A stretch of 64,000 nt of DNA from an uncultured Cellvibrio sp. (GCA_946480695.1 CAMLKG010000011.1:1-64000); one strand, 5' to 3'; shown: positions 1-10,111, counted from the first letter of the stretch. Program-made: numbers and translations. The notes: generated from the letters alone by a model not told the origin.

Positions 1-2814
1 GTTAATGGGACGTGGATTATGGTCCACGTTGGGGGGTAAGCTCGTATCCAACGCGCGGGAAGCCTGACTCTCTATCGTCTCGGTAATAATACTTATTTTA
101 CCGATAGGTTTCGGAGCATTGCGGGGATCGTTGCCAGCCCTCACTGGGGACGTGACATTAACTTCGGTAACGGTTTTCCGTTCGGTAGTTTCTATAGCCA
201 CAACTTCCGGCGTTTCAGCAATTTTAACGCTGTCTATGGTGACGGGTTCAAGCGTTGCAGGTTCCAGTGATAGCTGCGTTTCGATAGCGCTAACGGGCGA
301 TAAACTAACCTCAGCGTCTCCTGAAGCTGAAACTGCTCGTGAATTGTTTTCAATGGCGTCAAGGTAGTTTTCGCTTATTTCCCTGGCGACCAGGGGTTGA
401 GCTGGTTCAGGCTTTTTCTCTGTAGTTTCATTTGTGGAGAACGGTGCTGATATAGCGGGTGTTTCACTGGCGGGTACATCAAGCGCAGTTGCCGCTTTAT
501 TTGCATGGTTTTGTTGGGCATGTTCGGCAATTGCAGCGGAAATTTGCTGGGCCAATTGAGCTGATTCACTCAAGGCGATGGGCTCTTGAGTGTTCGTTTC
601 TTCATCTGCGCTCTCTTGCGAGGCGTTTTCACCTTCATCGCGACGACTGCGACGACGTTGCTGTGAGCGTGTGCGACGACCAGCGGGGCGTTTGGTCGGG
701 CGCTGCTCATCGGTATTATCGTCCTGGATTTCTTCGCTGACGGCCAGGTTTTCCTCCAATGCTTCCTCTTTAACAGGGGCAGGCTGGTGGCGGCGGTTGT
801 CTTTGTCATTGCCGCGCTGATTGCGGTTGCGTGGCTGACGTGACTCGTCATCGCCCATCTGGGACTCGCGTTGTTGTTGATCGCGATTGTTACGAGGCTT
901 GCGCTCGTTTTGTTCGCGATTGTGGGTTTCGCGCTTCTCTATGTCTTTTCCATTGTCGCGCTTGTCCTGTTCACGCGGAGGCCTGGATTCACGATGTTCC
1001 AGGTTATCGATGATTTCACGATCTTCCTTGCGCTCCCGGTCACGGCGATTGCGATTATCGCGGCGATTACGAGTTGAGCCGCGACGGTTATCGCGCTTGT
1101 GGTCACGCTTATTTTTTCCTTCATTATCGTCTTCGCTGCTAAAAATACCTGAAATTGAACTTAGCAAACGAGAAAACAGCCCCGGTTTTTTTACAGGTTC
1201 AGGCGCTGGTTGGCTTGGGCTGGTTGGCTGGACTATGGGTTTGGGTGCAATGAACGGTTTTGCGTTGAAATCCTCCTCTTCTTCCTTGGTTTCATCCGCA
1301 TGGGCAACTATTTTGTAGCTGGTTTCCAGGGTTCCTTCGTCGTCGTCACGAAGGCGTTGAACTTCGAAATGCGGGGTCATGAGTTCTGCGCTGGGGACAA
1401 TGACTACACGGGTGTTATTGCGGGACTCAATGCTCGAAATGGTTTTGCGCTTTTCATTAAGCAAGTATGTTGCTACCGATACAGGGCAGATGGCACGGAT
1501 TTCAGCGCTACGCTCTTTTTGTGCTTCGTCTTCAACCAGGCGCAAAATTGAAAGTGCGAGTGAACGGGTGCTGCGGATAGTACCTACCCCGTCGCAGCGG
1601 GGGCAGATTTTGGAGTGTGTCTCACCCAGTGACGGGCGCAGGCGTTGGCGGGACATTTCCATCAGGCCAAAACGGGAGATACGGCCGATCTGGACGCGGG
1701 CCCGGTCCATCATCAGGGCATCGCGAACACGATTCTCCACTTCACGCTGGTTGCGTACTGGTTGCATGTCGATGAAATCGATGACGATAAGGCCGCCCAT
1801 ATCACGCAGGCGCAATTGGCGGGCAATTTCATCGGCCGCTTCCAGGTTGGTTTGCAGTGCAGTCTCTTCGATATCCCCGCCTTTGGTGGCGCGGGAAGAG
1901 TTGATATCGATAGCAACAAGTGCTTCGGTCACGTCAATCACAATAGAGCCGCCGGATGGCAACTTGACTTCGCGCTGGAACGCGGTTTCTATTTGGGATT
2001 CAATTTGATAGCGATTGAAAAGAGGGATGTCGTCCTGGTAGAGCTTTACCTTGCTCCGATAATTTGGCATGACTTGCTGGATAAACCCAGCAGCCAAATC
2101 AAAAGCTTCCCTATTATCCACGATAACTTCGCCGACATCCTGGCGAAGGTAATCGCGAATCGCGCGGATAATGACATTGCTCTCCTGGAAGAGAAATGCC
2201 GGCGCGGTAGCGCTCTTGGCAGCATTGGCAATGGAGTCCCATAGTTGAAGCAGGTAGTTCAGGTCCCATTGCAGCTCTTCTGCGCTTCGGCCTACGCCGG
2301 CCGTGCGAATGATAACCCCCATTCCCGCAGGCACTTCCACTTCACCTAACGCATCTTTCAATTCGGCGCGATCTTCTCCTTCGATACGGCGGGAGATGCC
2401 GCCCGCCCGCGGGTTGTTAGGCATAAGTACCAAATAACGACCGGCAAGGCTTATAAAAGTGGTTAACGCAGCGCCTTTATTGCCGCGCTCTTCCTTATCA
2501 ATTTGAACGATAACTTCAGTTCCTTCCTTGAGGACATCCTTAATCTTTATGCGGCCGTCAATATCACCGGGGTTGCGGGTGAAATATTCGCGGGATATTT
2601 CTTTCAGTGGGAGGAAACCGTGGCGTTCTGCGCCGTAGTCAACAAAAGCAGCTTCAAGGCTCGGTTCTACGCGAGTAATTCGGCCTTTATAAATATTGGA
2701 TTTCTTTTGTTCGCGGTTACGGTTTTCGATGTCCAGGTCATATAGCCATTGGCCATCAACCAGGGCTACACGCAACTCTTCGGGTTGAGTTGCATTGATA
2801 AGCATTCTTTTCAT
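1..2814 (-). CDS. rne: Ribonuclease E, C-terminus beyond left edge
   Basis: Endoribonuclease of mRNA turnover and rRNA/tRNA processing, scaffold of the degradosome. Starting at the ATG at 2814 ([16 protein letters not shown]), the frame is open for 938 codons to the window edge with no stop, so the gene is partial. The S1 domain is near residues 35-120. The two catalytic aspartates are seen in AIDINS (about 303) and VIDFIDM (about 346). The zinc-link CPRCDGVGT is near 401. After about residue 520 the protein becomes low-complexity, first Arg/Asp/Asn-rich (the expected RNA-binding region) and then Gln/Glu/Ala-rich, as in degradosome scaffolds. It diverges from rluC, as in Pseudomonas. Long plus-strand open frames across this region are antisense shadows. 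Confidence 0.97.
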   Translation of the reverse strand, partial: MKRMLINATQPEELRVALVDGQWLYDLDIENRNREQKKSNIYKGRITRVEPSLEAAFVDYGAERHGFLPLKEISREYFTRNPGDIDGRIKIKDVLKEGTEVIVQIDKEERGNKGAALTTFISLAGRYLVLMPNNPRAGGISRRIEGEDRAELKDALGEVEVPAGMGVIIRTAGVGRSAEELQWDLNYLLQLWDSIANAAKSATAPAFLFQESNVIIRAIRDYLRQDVGEVIVDNREAFDLAAGFIQQVMPNYRSKVKLYQDDIPLFNRYQIESQIETAFQREVKLPSGGSIVIDVTEALVAIDINSSRATKGGDIEETALQTNLEAADEIARQLRLRDMGGLIVIDFIDMQPVRNQREVENRVRDALMMDRARVQIGRISRFGLMEMSRQRLRPSLGETHSKICPRCDGVGTIRSTRSLALSILRLVEDEAQKERSAEIRAICPVSVATYLLNEKRKTISSIESRNNTRVVIVPSAELMTPHFEVQRLRDDDEGTLETSYKIVAHADETKEEEEDFNAKPFIAPKPIVQPTSPSQPAPEPVKKPGLFSRLLSSISGIFSSEDDNEGKNKRDHKRDNRRGSTRNRRDNRNRRDRERKEDREIIDNLEHRESRPPREQDKRDNGKDIEKRETHNREQNERKPRNNRDQQQRESQMGDDESRQPRNRNQRGNDKDNRRHQPAPVKEEALEENLAVSEEIQDDNTDEQRPTKRPAGRRTRSQQRRRSRRDEGENASQESADEETNTQEPIALSESAQLAQQISAAIAEHAQQNHANKAATALDVPASETPAISAPFSTNETTEKKPEPAQPLVAREISENYLDAIENNSRAVSASGDAEVSLSPVSAIETQLSLEPATLEPVTIDSVKIAETPEVVAIETTERKTVTEVNVTSPVRAGNDPRNAPKPIGKISIITETIESQASRALDTSLPPNVDHNPRPIN

Positions 2815-3592
2815 GAGTTACCTAATTGTCAGTAAGGCGTTGGCCAGGCGACAATCAAGGTTAATCAAAAAGTGTTTTGCACAACCTTGTAGACTGATTC
2901 GCTACCCATTAATGCGGGCTCGTATCAGCGGTTGATAGGGTTGCTCCTTAGGTGTTAGGTGAGGCGCTACGCAGCGCTAACACTAATTAGCTTTCCCTTT
3001 GGCTCGTTAATCAGCCGGTTTTGTCCGGCTTCTATTTGTACTTTGCAAACCGCGTAAGGGTTTACTGTTTCGGGTTGTTATTGGTCGATCCTGGATCGAG
3101 TTTGCCTAACTTAGATGGATATTATTACCTTCTCTGTCGGCACCCATTTCGGCTTTAAGGTGAATGGACCATGCACGTCAATGAGTCTGCGCAACCTGTT
3201 CAATGGATACTAATTGGCGATTGTTGCCATTATCCAATGTATACAAATAGATTCTTTATGAGTTCAGCAAAACAAAAATCGTATTAACAATGATGCAGCC
3301 TGGGGCACGCAATTGTTAGGGTGGTTGACACGATTGTGGCATCTTCCACCGTTGTTAGTGCTACCAAGGATTCCTTACAGCCATCAAAAATAAGCGGCGT
3401 AAATAATTGAACCCTTACTGTCAGCGGTATTTCCTAGTGATGCGCCTATCATTTGCGCGATCCGGAAACCAGCCTGTATCAGCGTTTGGACTATAGCAGT
3501 AAACCCCGAATGCGGCAATTAAATCAGTGATTTAGCAAACTTCTCCGACGCTTGGGTTCAATGTTAGGGTTTATTCCCATGCTTGGGGTATC
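2815..3592. promoter_or_regulatory. rne/rluC divergent intergenic region with hairpins
   Basis: These 778 bp hold no credible gene. They separate rne (minus) from rluC (plus). Near the rne start there are two perfect inverted repeats. One has outer arms GTGTTAG/CTAACAC (2952-2958 and 2977-2983) enclosing GCGCT/AGCGC (2964-2977). The other is AGCCGG/CCGGCT at 3013-3030. Both would form stems in an rne 5' UTR. E. coli rne has a long structured UTR through which RNase E controls its own message, so the same role is inferred here. I cannot assign the promoters with confidence. Confidence 0.5.
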
Positions 3593-4594
3593 ATGCCCGG
3601 CATGAATAAATTAGCTGAAAGACAAGATGATTTGATTGATGGCGTTGGCGTCAGCATTGTTGTAATAGATGCTGACCAGGCGGGGCAGCGCCTGGATAAC
3701 TTCCTGATTGCTCGCCTAAAAGGCGTCCCAAGGTCGAAGGTTTACAACGTTATACGTAAAGGCGAGGTCCGGGTTAACAAAGGGCGCATCAAGCCGGAGT
3801 ATAAGTTGATGGCAGGGGATTCAGTTCGCATCCCGCCTATTCGTACCGCTGAGGCCGGTACCGAGGCAAAGGCCAGTAATCAAATGATGGCATTATTGGG
3901 CAAGTCCATACTGTTTGAGGATGAAGGCTTATTGGTGCTCAATAAACCTCCGGGATTGGCGGTGCACGGCGGTAGTGGTATTTCGTTGGGGCTCATCGAA
4001 ACCTTGCGCCAGATGTTTCCGGAGTCCCGCCACCTTGAGCTGGTGCATCGCCTGGATCGCGATACCTCGGGTTGTATTATGGTCGCCAGGAAGCGCAGTT
4101 ATCTGCGTCACTTGCAGGCTGCCTTGCGCGAAAAATCGGCAGGGGACGGTGGGGTTGAAAAAATCTACCAAGCCCTGGTGTTGGGTGAATGGTCAAAACG
4201 GTGCCATCAAGTCAATGCCCCATTGATGAAGTTTGAGGTCGCCGGAGGTGAGCGTGTTGTTAAGGTTCACCCGGAGGGTAAGCCCAGCCTTACCCGGTTT
4301 GCTGTATTGGAGCGTTTTGACGGGTTTACGTTAGTTGAAGCCCGCCCCATTACTGGCCGCACCCATCAAATACGTGTCCATGCCCAATATGCGGGACATA
4401 GCCTGGCGGGTGATGAAAAATATGGGGATGACCGTATTAACGAAAAGTTGCGCGGCTTGGGATTGAAACGACTGTTCCTGCACGCATCTTCCTTGTCATT
4501 TAATTTGCCTGACTCCCACCAGGTTATCCGGGTAGATGCCCCTTTGCCGCCAGATTTGCTGGAGCCTTTGGCCAAGTTGAAAACCATGCTTTGA
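3593..4594 (+). CDS. rluC: 23S rRNA pseudouridine synthase RluC
   Basis: Isomerises uridines 955/2504/2580-equivalent of 23S rRNA to pseudouridine. The 333-residue protein has an N-terminal S4 RNA-binding domain (about 30-85) and an RluA-type catalytic domain whose HRLDRDTSG motif at 152-160 supplies the catalytic Asp156. RTHQIRVH lies near the C-terminus. Two starts 9 bp apart are possible (3593 and 3602); a GGGG run just upstream favours 3593. It is divergent from rne, the standard pairing, and its TGA is 1 bp from the next gene's GTG, so the two are probably co-translated. Three more pseudouridine synthases occur later in the window, but only this one has the rne neighbourhood typical of RluC. 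Confidence 0.95.
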   Translation: MPGMNKLAERQDDLIDGVGVSIVVIDADQAGQRLDNFLIARLKGVPRSKVYNVIRKGEVRVNKGRIKPEYKLMAGDSVRIPPIRTAEAGTEAKASNQMMALLGKSILFEDEGLLVLNKPPGLAVHGGSGISLGLIETLRQMFPESRHLELVHRLDRDTSGCIMVARKRSYLRHLQAALREKSAGDGGVEKIYQALVLGEWSKRCHQVNAPLMKFEVAGGERVVKVHPEGKPSLTRFAVLERFDGFTLVEARPITGRTHQIRVHAQYAGHSLAGDEKYGDDRINEKLRGLGLKRLFLHASSLSFNLPDSHQVIRVDAPLPPDLLEPLAKLKTML

Positions 4595-4595
4595 T

Positions 4596-5261
4596 GTGGA
4601 GTACCCTGTGCTGTTTATTTTTGATTGGGATGGCACCCTGATAGATTCAAAAGCCAAAATTACTATGGCTATGCAACTGGCGGCAGAAGATTTGGGTTGG
4701 GTGCCATTGGAGGACCACCAAATCCATAACATTATCGGTTTGGGACTTCCCGAGGCTATTCACCGTTTGTATCCAGAGGCATCCATTTATGATCGTCAGT
4801 GCTTGCGTGACGCCTATGCGGCGCGCTTTCTAATGTTGGATGAGGCTGGCCCCTCAAGTTTCTTTCCGGGGGTCATCGAGACGCTCGACTATTTAAAGGC
4901 GCAAGGACATACCTTGACTATTGCGACAGGAAAGAGCCGCAGGGGGTTGGATCGGATTTTTGGCGTGCTAGGGCTTACCGACTTCTTCCATGCCACCCGT
5001 TGCGCTGATGAGACTGCCTCCAAGCCTGATCCTTTGATGCTGCAAGAATTGTTGGGGGAATTTGATTCTGCAGCGCAAGATGCGGTGATGATTGGTGATA
5101 CGGAATATGATCTGGAAATGGCGCGACGTATTGGGATGCCGCGAATCGCGGTGAGCTATGGGGCTCATCATATAGACCGTTTGCATATTTATGAGCCTGT
5201 GTACCGCCTTGATCGGTTTAATGAGTTATTGTCATGGGACCGGCTTCTGGTTCGGGTGTGA
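4596..5261 (+). CDS. HAD-superfamily phosphatase, Gph-like
   Basis: HAD subfamily IA hydrolase of 221 residues resembling phosphoglycolate phosphatases. Motif I is DWDGTLIDS with nucleophile Asp10 and acid Asp12. Motif II is the TIATGKSRRGL region, and motif IV is MIGDTEYDLEMA. A cap domain fills residues about 20-85. The start is GTG at 4596, 1 bp after the rluC stop; a GTG at 4608 is the alternative, and the ATG overlapping the rluC stop is out of frame. The substrate cannot be read from sequence. The rluC-HAD pair is conserved in pseudomonads. Its last 30 bp overlap the 3' end of maf on the other strand. Confidence 0.88.
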   Translation: MEYPVLFIFDWDGTLIDSKAKITMAMQLAAEDLGWVPLEDHQIHNIIGLGLPEAIHRLYPEASIYDRQCLRDAYAARFLMLDEAGPSSFFPGVIETLDYLKAQGHTLTIATGKSRRGLDRIFGVLGLTDFFHATRCADETASKPDPLMLQELLGEFDSAAQDAVMIGDTEYDLEMARRIGMPRIAVSYGAHHIDRLHIYEPVYRLDRFNELLSWDRLLVRV

Positions 5262-5849
5262 TTGTGATAAAGGATCAATTCCTTCATTCATTAGCATTCC
5301 TGTCAATTCAATCAAAGGGAGTCCTATTAAACTATTTGGGTCCTTGCCCTCCATTTTTTCAAACAGGCAAATGCCAAGCCCTTCGGACTTGAAGCTCCCT
5401 GAGCAGTCGTAGGGTTGTTCCCGCCGTAGGTAATTTTCAATCTGGTCGGTATTCAGGCTGCGGAATTTTACCTTGAAATGATCTGCCTTTAATTGGCATT
5501 TGCCGGTAGCGGTGTTGTAAAGGCAAAGGCCGGTTATAAAGGTAACTTCTCTGCCGCTGAAACCTTGAAGCTGTAGGACTGCCGCATCATGGTTATACGG
5601 TTTGCCTAAAGTTCGATTGCCTATGGCGGCGACTTGATCTGAACCTATAACCAGGTGATTGGGATATTGGGAGGACAATGCCTTGGCTTTTTGTTCGGCC
5701 AGGCGTAAGGCCAGTTGAATCGGGGATTCGTTTGCGCGCGGGGATTCATCGATATCGGGGGTGTCCCAGCTAAAATCGATGCCCAATTTTTGTAAAAGCT
5801 CGCGTCGATAGATTGAGCTGGATGCAAGCAAGAGTTTAGGGGTGCCCAT
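5232..5849 (-). CDS. yceF: Maf-family nucleotide pyrophosphatase, YceF type
   Basis: Hydrolyses modified nucleoside triphosphates (the YceF subgroup prefers 7-methyl-GTP), a housecleaning role. It has 205 residues, the usual length. The N-terminus has the Maf signature LLLASSSIYRRELL, followed by DESP and the SDQV motif (VIGSDQVAAIG) with the family's metal-binding Asp. The YDCSGSF motif lies near 150. Its position beside and divergent from yceD is the classic arrangement. The stop is at 5232-5234, so its tail overlaps the HAD gene tail-to-tail by 30 bp. The ATG at 5849 is the only reasonable start. Confidence 0.93.
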   Translation of the reverse strand: MGTPKLLLASSSIYRRELLQKLGIDFSWDTPDIDESPRANESPIQLALRLAEQKAKALSSQYPNHLVIGSDQVAAIGNRTLGKPYNHDAAVLQLQGFSGREVTFITGLCLYNTATGKCQLKADHFKVKFRSLNTDQIENYLRREQPYDCSGSFKSEGLGICLFEKMEGKDPNSLIGLPLIELTGMLMNEGIDPLSQSHPNQKPVP

Positions 5850-5975
5850 AATTCTCCGGATAAGGCCGTTAAACGCAAAATAAAGGGTGAATTTTACACT
5901 TGGACTACTACATAGGGCTATTCAGAGCAGTTTTTCTTTGACACGGGCTGGTGATGTCCCTATGATTGCGCGCTT

Positions 5976-6509
5976 ATGTTTAAGACCCCTTTTCACAAGC
6001 CTCTGCCCAGGCAGGGAGATCCTCGAAAATTCGCCCAGCAGGGCGTAACCCTAGAGGGTTTCATCCCGGTTGTCGAACTACCTCGCGTCCTGGATGCGAC
6101 AGAAAGTTCGGCAGGCAATGTTCAGGTGCGGCTGGAGTTTAAGATCAGTGAAGAAGGGAAGCGGGCTGTTATTGGCCAGGCGGCTGCAGAATTGTTATTA
6201 ATCTGCCAACGTTGTTTGGAGCCGGTTACCGTTCCCGTTGAAAGTAATATTTCATTGGCGATTGTATGGGATGAAGACGCTGCCAAGGCATTGCCGCAGC
6301 ATTTTGATCCATGGATTACCGGTGAGGGAGCAGCAGACTTCTACGATATGATCGAAGAAGAGTTGTTGCTCAGTTTGCCTGCGGTCGCTTATCACGATGA
6401 GCCTTGTATCGACAATAAGCTTTATTCCAGTGGTAAGCCTGTTGAGGCAAAAAAAGAGAAAAACCCATTTCAAGTGTTGGAGCAACTTAAGAGCTCGCCG
6501 AAATCCTGA
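5976..6509 (+). CDS. yceD: YceD, 23S rRNA accumulation protein (DUF177)
   Basis: DUF177/YceD protein of 177 residues, encoded directly before rpmF as in most bacteria and linked in E. coli to 23S rRNA accumulation. A CQRC pair sits in the middle (LICQRCLEPV) and a further Cys near the C-terminus (EPCIDN), followed by the KNPFQVLEQLK ending typical of the family. The start ATG at 5976 is clear. Co-transcription with rpmF and plsX is likely, since only 40 bp separate it from rpmF. Confidence 0.93.
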   Translation: MFKTPFHKPLPRQGDPRKFAQQGVTLEGFIPVVELPRVLDATESSAGNVQVRLEFKISEEGKRAVIGQAAAELLLICQRCLEPVTVPVESNISLAIVWDEDAAKALPQHFDPWITGEGAADFYDMIEEELLLSLPAVAYHDEPCIDNKLYSSGKPVEAKKEKNPFQVLEQLKSSPKS

Positions 6510-6549
6510 GGCGCCTCGGTTCCAATGAGTCAGTAAATAGGAGCTAACC

Positions 6550-6732
6550 ATGGCAGTTCAACAAAACAAAAAATCCCGTTCAAAGCGTGACATGCGTCGT
6601 TCTCACGATGCTCTGACAGGCCCAACCCTGTCAGTTGATGCTACCAGCGGTGAAAAACACCTGCGTCACCACGTAACTGCGGACGGTTTCTACCGTGGTC
6701 GCAAAGTGATTGACAAAGGTAGCAAAGAGTAA
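6550..6732 (+). CDS. rpmF: 50S ribosomal protein L32
   Basis: 60-residue basic ribosomal protein of the large subunit. The N-terminus [20 protein letters not shown] and the family's [16 protein letters not shown] segment are diagnostic; this is a Cys-free (zinc-independent) L32. A strong Shine-Dalgarno AGGAG lies 6 bases before the ATG. The yceD-rpmF-plsX order couples ribosome protein synthesis to phospholipid synthesis genes. Confidence 0.98.
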   Translation: MAVQQNKKSRSKRDMRRSHDALTGPTLSVDATSGEKHLRHHVTADGFYRGRKVIDKGSKE

Positions 6733-6754
6733 TTATTGCTCAAGCGACAGTACC

Positions 6755-7759
6755 TTGTCGGCTAGAATTCGATTAGCAGTTGATGCTATGAGCGGGGACT
6801 TAGGTCCCCGCGTTGTTATTTCCGCAGCGGAAAACTTTGTTGAACGCTATTCCGATGTGGACCTCACCCTGGTAGGGGATGAATCCCTGCTTCAATCCTT
6901 AATTGCAAGATCCCGGTTTCTTCGCAATGTGCATATCCTGCATGCATCGGATGTCGTCTCCATGTCAGACGATCCATTGTTTGCGTTGCGTCAAAAAAAG
7001 AATTCATCGATGTGGGTAGCCCTGGATTGTTTGCGGGCTGGCCAGGCGGATGCATGTGTAAGCGCAGGTAATACCGGTGCGCTTCTGGCAATGTCCAGGT
7101 ATTTAATTAAAACCATTCCATCAATTGATCGCCCGGCCATTTGTAAATCCATGCCGGTTGCTTCCGGCCTAACTTATTTACTGGATTTAGGCGCAAATAT
7201 TAACTGCTCACCTGAACATCTGCACCAGTTTGCGCTGATGGGGAGTGTGCTGGCTGAGGTTATGGGAATTGAATCCCCGCGCGTGGCATTGCTTAATATT
7301 GGTACCGAATCCCGGAAAGGCACCAATTTATTGCAAGAGGCCCGGGAGCTGCTACAACGCGATGGGCGCCTTCATTACGTTGGATTTGTCGAGTCCAGCG
7401 AAATTTATACTGGCGACCAGCATGTTATTGTTTGCGATGGTTTTCATGGAAATATCGCGCTAAAGGCCAGTGAGGGCGTTGCGCGTTTAATATCGAAAAA
7501 AATTTCCGAAACCATACAGCGTAACGCTCTTAATAAATTCCTATCGCTGATTGCAGCGCCCCTATTTAATGAAATGCGCGAAGAATTGGATCCATCCTTG
7601 TATAATGGCGCATGTTTTTTAGGGTTACAAAAAACCGTCATTAAAAGTCACGGCAGTGCCGACCATACAGCCTTTATGCGAGCCCTCGCAGTGGCACGCG
7701 AGCAGGTAAATATGCGAGTGCCCGAGCGTATTACCAAACAGTTAATTTCCGCAATTTAA
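6755..7759 (+). CDS. plsX: Phosphate acyltransferase PlsX
   Basis: Converts acyl-ACP to acyl-phosphate, the first step of the PlsX/PlsY route of phospholipid synthesis. Signatures: VDAMSGDLGPRVV at the N-terminus, CVSAGNTGALLA, LLDLGANINC, VALLNIGTES, VCDGFHGNIALK and the C-terminal GLQKTVIKSHGSA. The start is uncertain. No ATG lies before VDAM, only TTG at 6755 (about 334 residues, matching the family) or TTG at 6710, which would overlap rpmF by 23 bp; neither has a good Shine-Dalgarno. I chose 6755 on length. Confidence 0.93.
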   Translation: MSARIRLAVDAMSGDLGPRVVISAAENFVERYSDVDLTLVGDESLLQSLIARSRFLRNVHILHASDVVSMSDDPLFALRQKKNSSMWVALDCLRAGQADACVSAGNTGALLAMSRYLIKTIPSIDRPAICKSMPVASGLTYLLDLGANINCSPEHLHQFALMGSVLAEVMGIESPRVALLNIGTESRKGTNLLQEARELLQRDGRLHYVGFVESSEIYTGDQHVIVCDGFHGNIALKASEGVARLISKKISETIQRNALNKFLSLIAAPLFNEMREELDPSLYNGACFLGLQKTVIKSHGSADHTAFMRALAVAREQVNMRVPERITKQLISAI

Positions 7760-7794
7760 TTATTTATTAATCTCAAACAGAAGCTTACACACTT

Positions 7795-8733
7795 ATGATT
7801 AATTCCCATCTTGCATTTGTTTTTCCTGGGCAGGGTTCCCAAAAAATTGGCATGTTGGCTGAGCTGGCTGCAACCTATCCCGTCGTTAAGCAAACTTTTT
7901 CCGAGGCGTCAGCAGTGCTGGGTTACGACCTTTGGGCTCTTTTGCAAGACGGAACCCAGGAGGAGATTAATTTAACGGAACGCACCCAGCCAATTCTCCT
8001 GACAGCGAGTGTTGCGGTGTTTCGCGTGTGGAAAGAAAACAATGGCGCTATGCCGGCACTTATGGCGGGGCATAGCCTGGGTGAATGGTCCGCGCTGGTA
8101 TGTGCTGATGTTGTGGCATTCAAGGATGCGGTTAAGTTGGTACAGCAGCGCGGAAAATTCATGCAGGAAGCGGTGCCGACGGGTCAAGGGGCCATGGCAG
8201 CTATCATTGGTTTGGATGACGCATTAATTGTTGATGCGTGCAAGAAGGCTGCCCAGGGCGAAGTGGTAGCGGCGGTAAATTTTAACTCGCCCGGCCAGGT
8301 CGTTATCGCGGGGACAGCTGGGGCGGTTGAGCGCGCAAGTGTGTTGTGCAAAGAGGCGGGAGCAAAGCGTGCATTGCCATTGCCTGTTAGCGCACCGTTT
8401 CATACGGAGTTGATGCGTCCGGCCGCTGAGCGTTTGGCTGAGCAAATCACAGCGACAGTATTTGCTTCGCCCAGTATCCCTGTTGTACATAACGTAACTG
8501 CCGACATAGAGACCAATCCGGAAAAAATCAAAGCGTTAATGATCGAGCAAATTTACAGCCCGGTACGCTGGGTTGAGTGCGTAAATACCATGGTAGGGAA
8601 GGGGGTTGCTCTTACTATTGAGTGTGGCCCGGGTAAAGTGTTGTCAGGTTTAAATAAGCGTATCCATGCGGAGTTAAAAGCGATTTCTATTGAGGCACCG
8701 GAAGAATTGCTGGCAACTTTGGCAAGTATTTAA
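7795..8733 (+). CDS. fabD: Malonyl-CoA:ACP transacylase FabD
   Basis: Loads malonyl groups from CoA onto ACP for fatty-acid elongation. 312 residues. The N-terminal FVFPGQGSQ motif forms the oxyanion region. The nucleophile Ser94 lies in AGHSLGEW. The catalytic His is in PVSAPFHTELM near 205, and the C-terminal ECGPGKVLSGL is conserved. It is second in the plsX-fabD-fabG-acpP-fabF series; 25 bp separate it from fabG. Confidence 0.97.
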   Translation: MINSHLAFVFPGQGSQKIGMLAELAATYPVVKQTFSEASAVLGYDLWALLQDGTQEEINLTERTQPILLTASVAVFRVWKENNGAMPALMAGHSLGEWSALVCADVVAFKDAVKLVQQRGKFMQEAVPTGQGAMAAIIGLDDALIVDACKKAAQGEVVAAVNFNSPGQVVIAGTAGAVERASVLCKEAGAKRALPLPVSAPFHTELMRPAAERLAEQITATVFASPSIPVVHNVTADIETNPEKIKALMIEQIYSPVRWVECVNTMVGKGVALTIECGPGKVLSGLNKRIHAELKAISIEAPEELLATLASI

Positions 8734-8758
8734 TTATTAATTTTTACGGGAATAATTT

Positions 8759-9502
8759 ATGAACTTGAATGACAAGGTTGCATTGGTAACAGGCGCCAGT
8801 CGTGGTATTGGCGCTGCAATTGCAGAGCAGCTTGGAAAGGCCGGGGCAATCGTGGTTGGCACTGCAACCAGTGAATCGGGCGCAGAAAAAATTTCTGCAC
8901 GTTTTGCTGAATTGGGAATTCGCGGGGCGGGCAAGATATTAAACGTGACCGATGCAGATTCAGTTGCCGCGTTATTAAAAGAGGTTGGTGATGAGTTCGG
9001 TGCGCCGGCAATTTTGGTAAATAACGCAGGAATTACGAAAGATAATTTATTAATGCGCATGAGTGACGATGAATGGTTTGACGTAATCAATACCAACCTC
9101 AGCGCTATATATCGTCTGAGCAAAGGTGTGTTGCGTGGAATGATGAAGGCGCGGTGGGGCAGGATAATTAATATCAGCTCCGTCGTGGGGGCCATGGGGA
9201 ATCCGGGGCAATCTAACTACGCGGCTACCAAAGCCGGTGTTGCGGGTTTCGCGCGTTCCCTGGCGGCGGAGGTGGGTTCACGCAATATCACGGTAAATAC
9301 TGTTGCGCCGGGTTTTATTGACACGGATATGACCAAGGTATTACCGGAAGAACAAAAACAACAGTTGTTGTCGCGTATTCCATTGGGGCGTTTGGGTGCG
9401 CCTGAAGAAATTGCGGCTGTTGTTGTTTTCCTGGCCAGCGATGCCGGTGCATATATCAGCGGTGAGACGATTCACGTCAACGGTGGCATGTATATGTCAT
9501 GA
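8759..9502 (+). CDS. fabG: 3-oxoacyl-ACP reductase FabG
   Basis: NADPH-dependent reduction of 3-ketoacyl-ACP. Short-chain dehydrogenase of 247 residues with the cofactor loop TGASRGIG (about 11-18), NNAG, the catalytic Ser in NISSVVG and Tyr-Lys in NYAATKAG. The C-terminal ISGETIHVNGGMYM matches FabG. A start with an upstream GGGAATAATTT lies 25 bp after fabD, consistent with operon expression. Confidence 0.97.
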   Translation: MNLNDKVALVTGASRGIGAAIAEQLGKAGAIVVGTATSESGAEKISARFAELGIRGAGKILNVTDADSVAALLKEVGDEFGAPAILVNNAGITKDNLLMRMSDDEWFDVINTNLSAIYRLSKGVLRGMMKARWGRIINISSVVGAMGNPGQSNYAATKAGVAGFARSLAAEVGSRNITVNTVAPGFIDTDMTKVLPEEQKQQLLSRIPLGRLGAPEEIAAVVVFLASDAGAYISGETIHVNGGMYMS

Positions 9503-9694
9503 TTTTTAATTTATAACCCTTTGTTTTTAAAAGATAATTAATTAAAATCCAAAGAATTTTGCCGTATGGCGTTACAACAATCTGAAAATCGATGTAAAAT
9601 GCGCGTCGATTTTGGCCGGATCACATGGTCATACCAATTTTGGTTTTATTGTCCAAGTGCTTCGAACTATAACCACTAGGAGTTACATAACATC
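9503..9694 (+). promoter_or_regulatory. Probable acpP promoter region
   Basis: The 192-bp gap before acpP is larger and more AT-rich than the other gaps of this cluster. A -10-like TAAAAT lies at 9595-9600; the best -35 candidate is TTACAA, 17 bp upstream, which is weak. A separate strong acpP promoter is expected from other enterobacteria and pseudomonads because ACP is made at very high levels. The AGGAG at about 9679 is 12 bases from the ATG, a long spacing. Confidence 0.45.
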
Positions 9695-9931
9695 ATGAGT
9701 AGCATTGAAGAACGCGTAAAAAAGATCGTTGCTGAGCAACTGGGTGTGAAAGAAGAAGAAGTGAAAAACGAAGCTTCTTTCGTCGAAGATCTGGGCGCTG
9801 ATTCTTTGGATACCGTAGAGTTAGTAATGGCTCTCGAAGAAGAATTCGAAACTGAAATTCCGGATGAAGAAGCTGAGAAAATCACTACTGTTCAACTGGC
9901 TATCGATTACATCAATGCCAATCTGGCGTAA
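9695..9931 (+). CDS. acpP: Acyl carrier protein
   Basis: 78-residue acidic acyl carrier of fatty-acid synthesis. The phosphopantetheine attachment Ser37 lies in the invariant [18 protein letters not shown]. The N-terminus [18 protein letters not shown] and C-terminus [10 protein letters not shown] are typical. It is followed by a strong intrinsic terminator, so most acpP transcripts probably end before fabF. Confidence 0.99.
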   Translation: MSSIEERVKKIVAEQLGVKEEEVKNEASFVEDLGADSLDTVELVMALEEEFETEIPDEEAEKITTVQLAIDYINANLA

Positions 9932-9958
9932 TTTGATTATTTGCCGATTTCAGTCTGT

Positions 9959-9996
9959 AAAAAGCCGTATTATTGAAAAATAGTACGGCTTTTTCT
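9959..9996 (+). terminator. Intrinsic terminator after acpP
   Basis: Perfect 11-bp stem AAAAAGCCGTA/TACGGCTTTTT with a 14-nt loop, followed by further T's. It lies 27 bp after the acpP stop. Confidence 0.9.
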
Positions 9997-10111
9997 TTTG
10001 CTTGCCTTGCGCATCTAAGGCAACAGGCGGGTACGCTTAATTACTACCAATCATTACGACAAATCAGCAGTGTTTTTTACCGCTTGATTGTCCTTCGCGG
10101 GAGAGCCTCAG

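Noticed and set aside
1379..2244. Plus-strand open frames of about 200 codons over rne
   Set aside because: They lie antisense to the conserved catalytic part of RNase E and have Arg/Ser-rich non-protein-like composition with no ribosome site.
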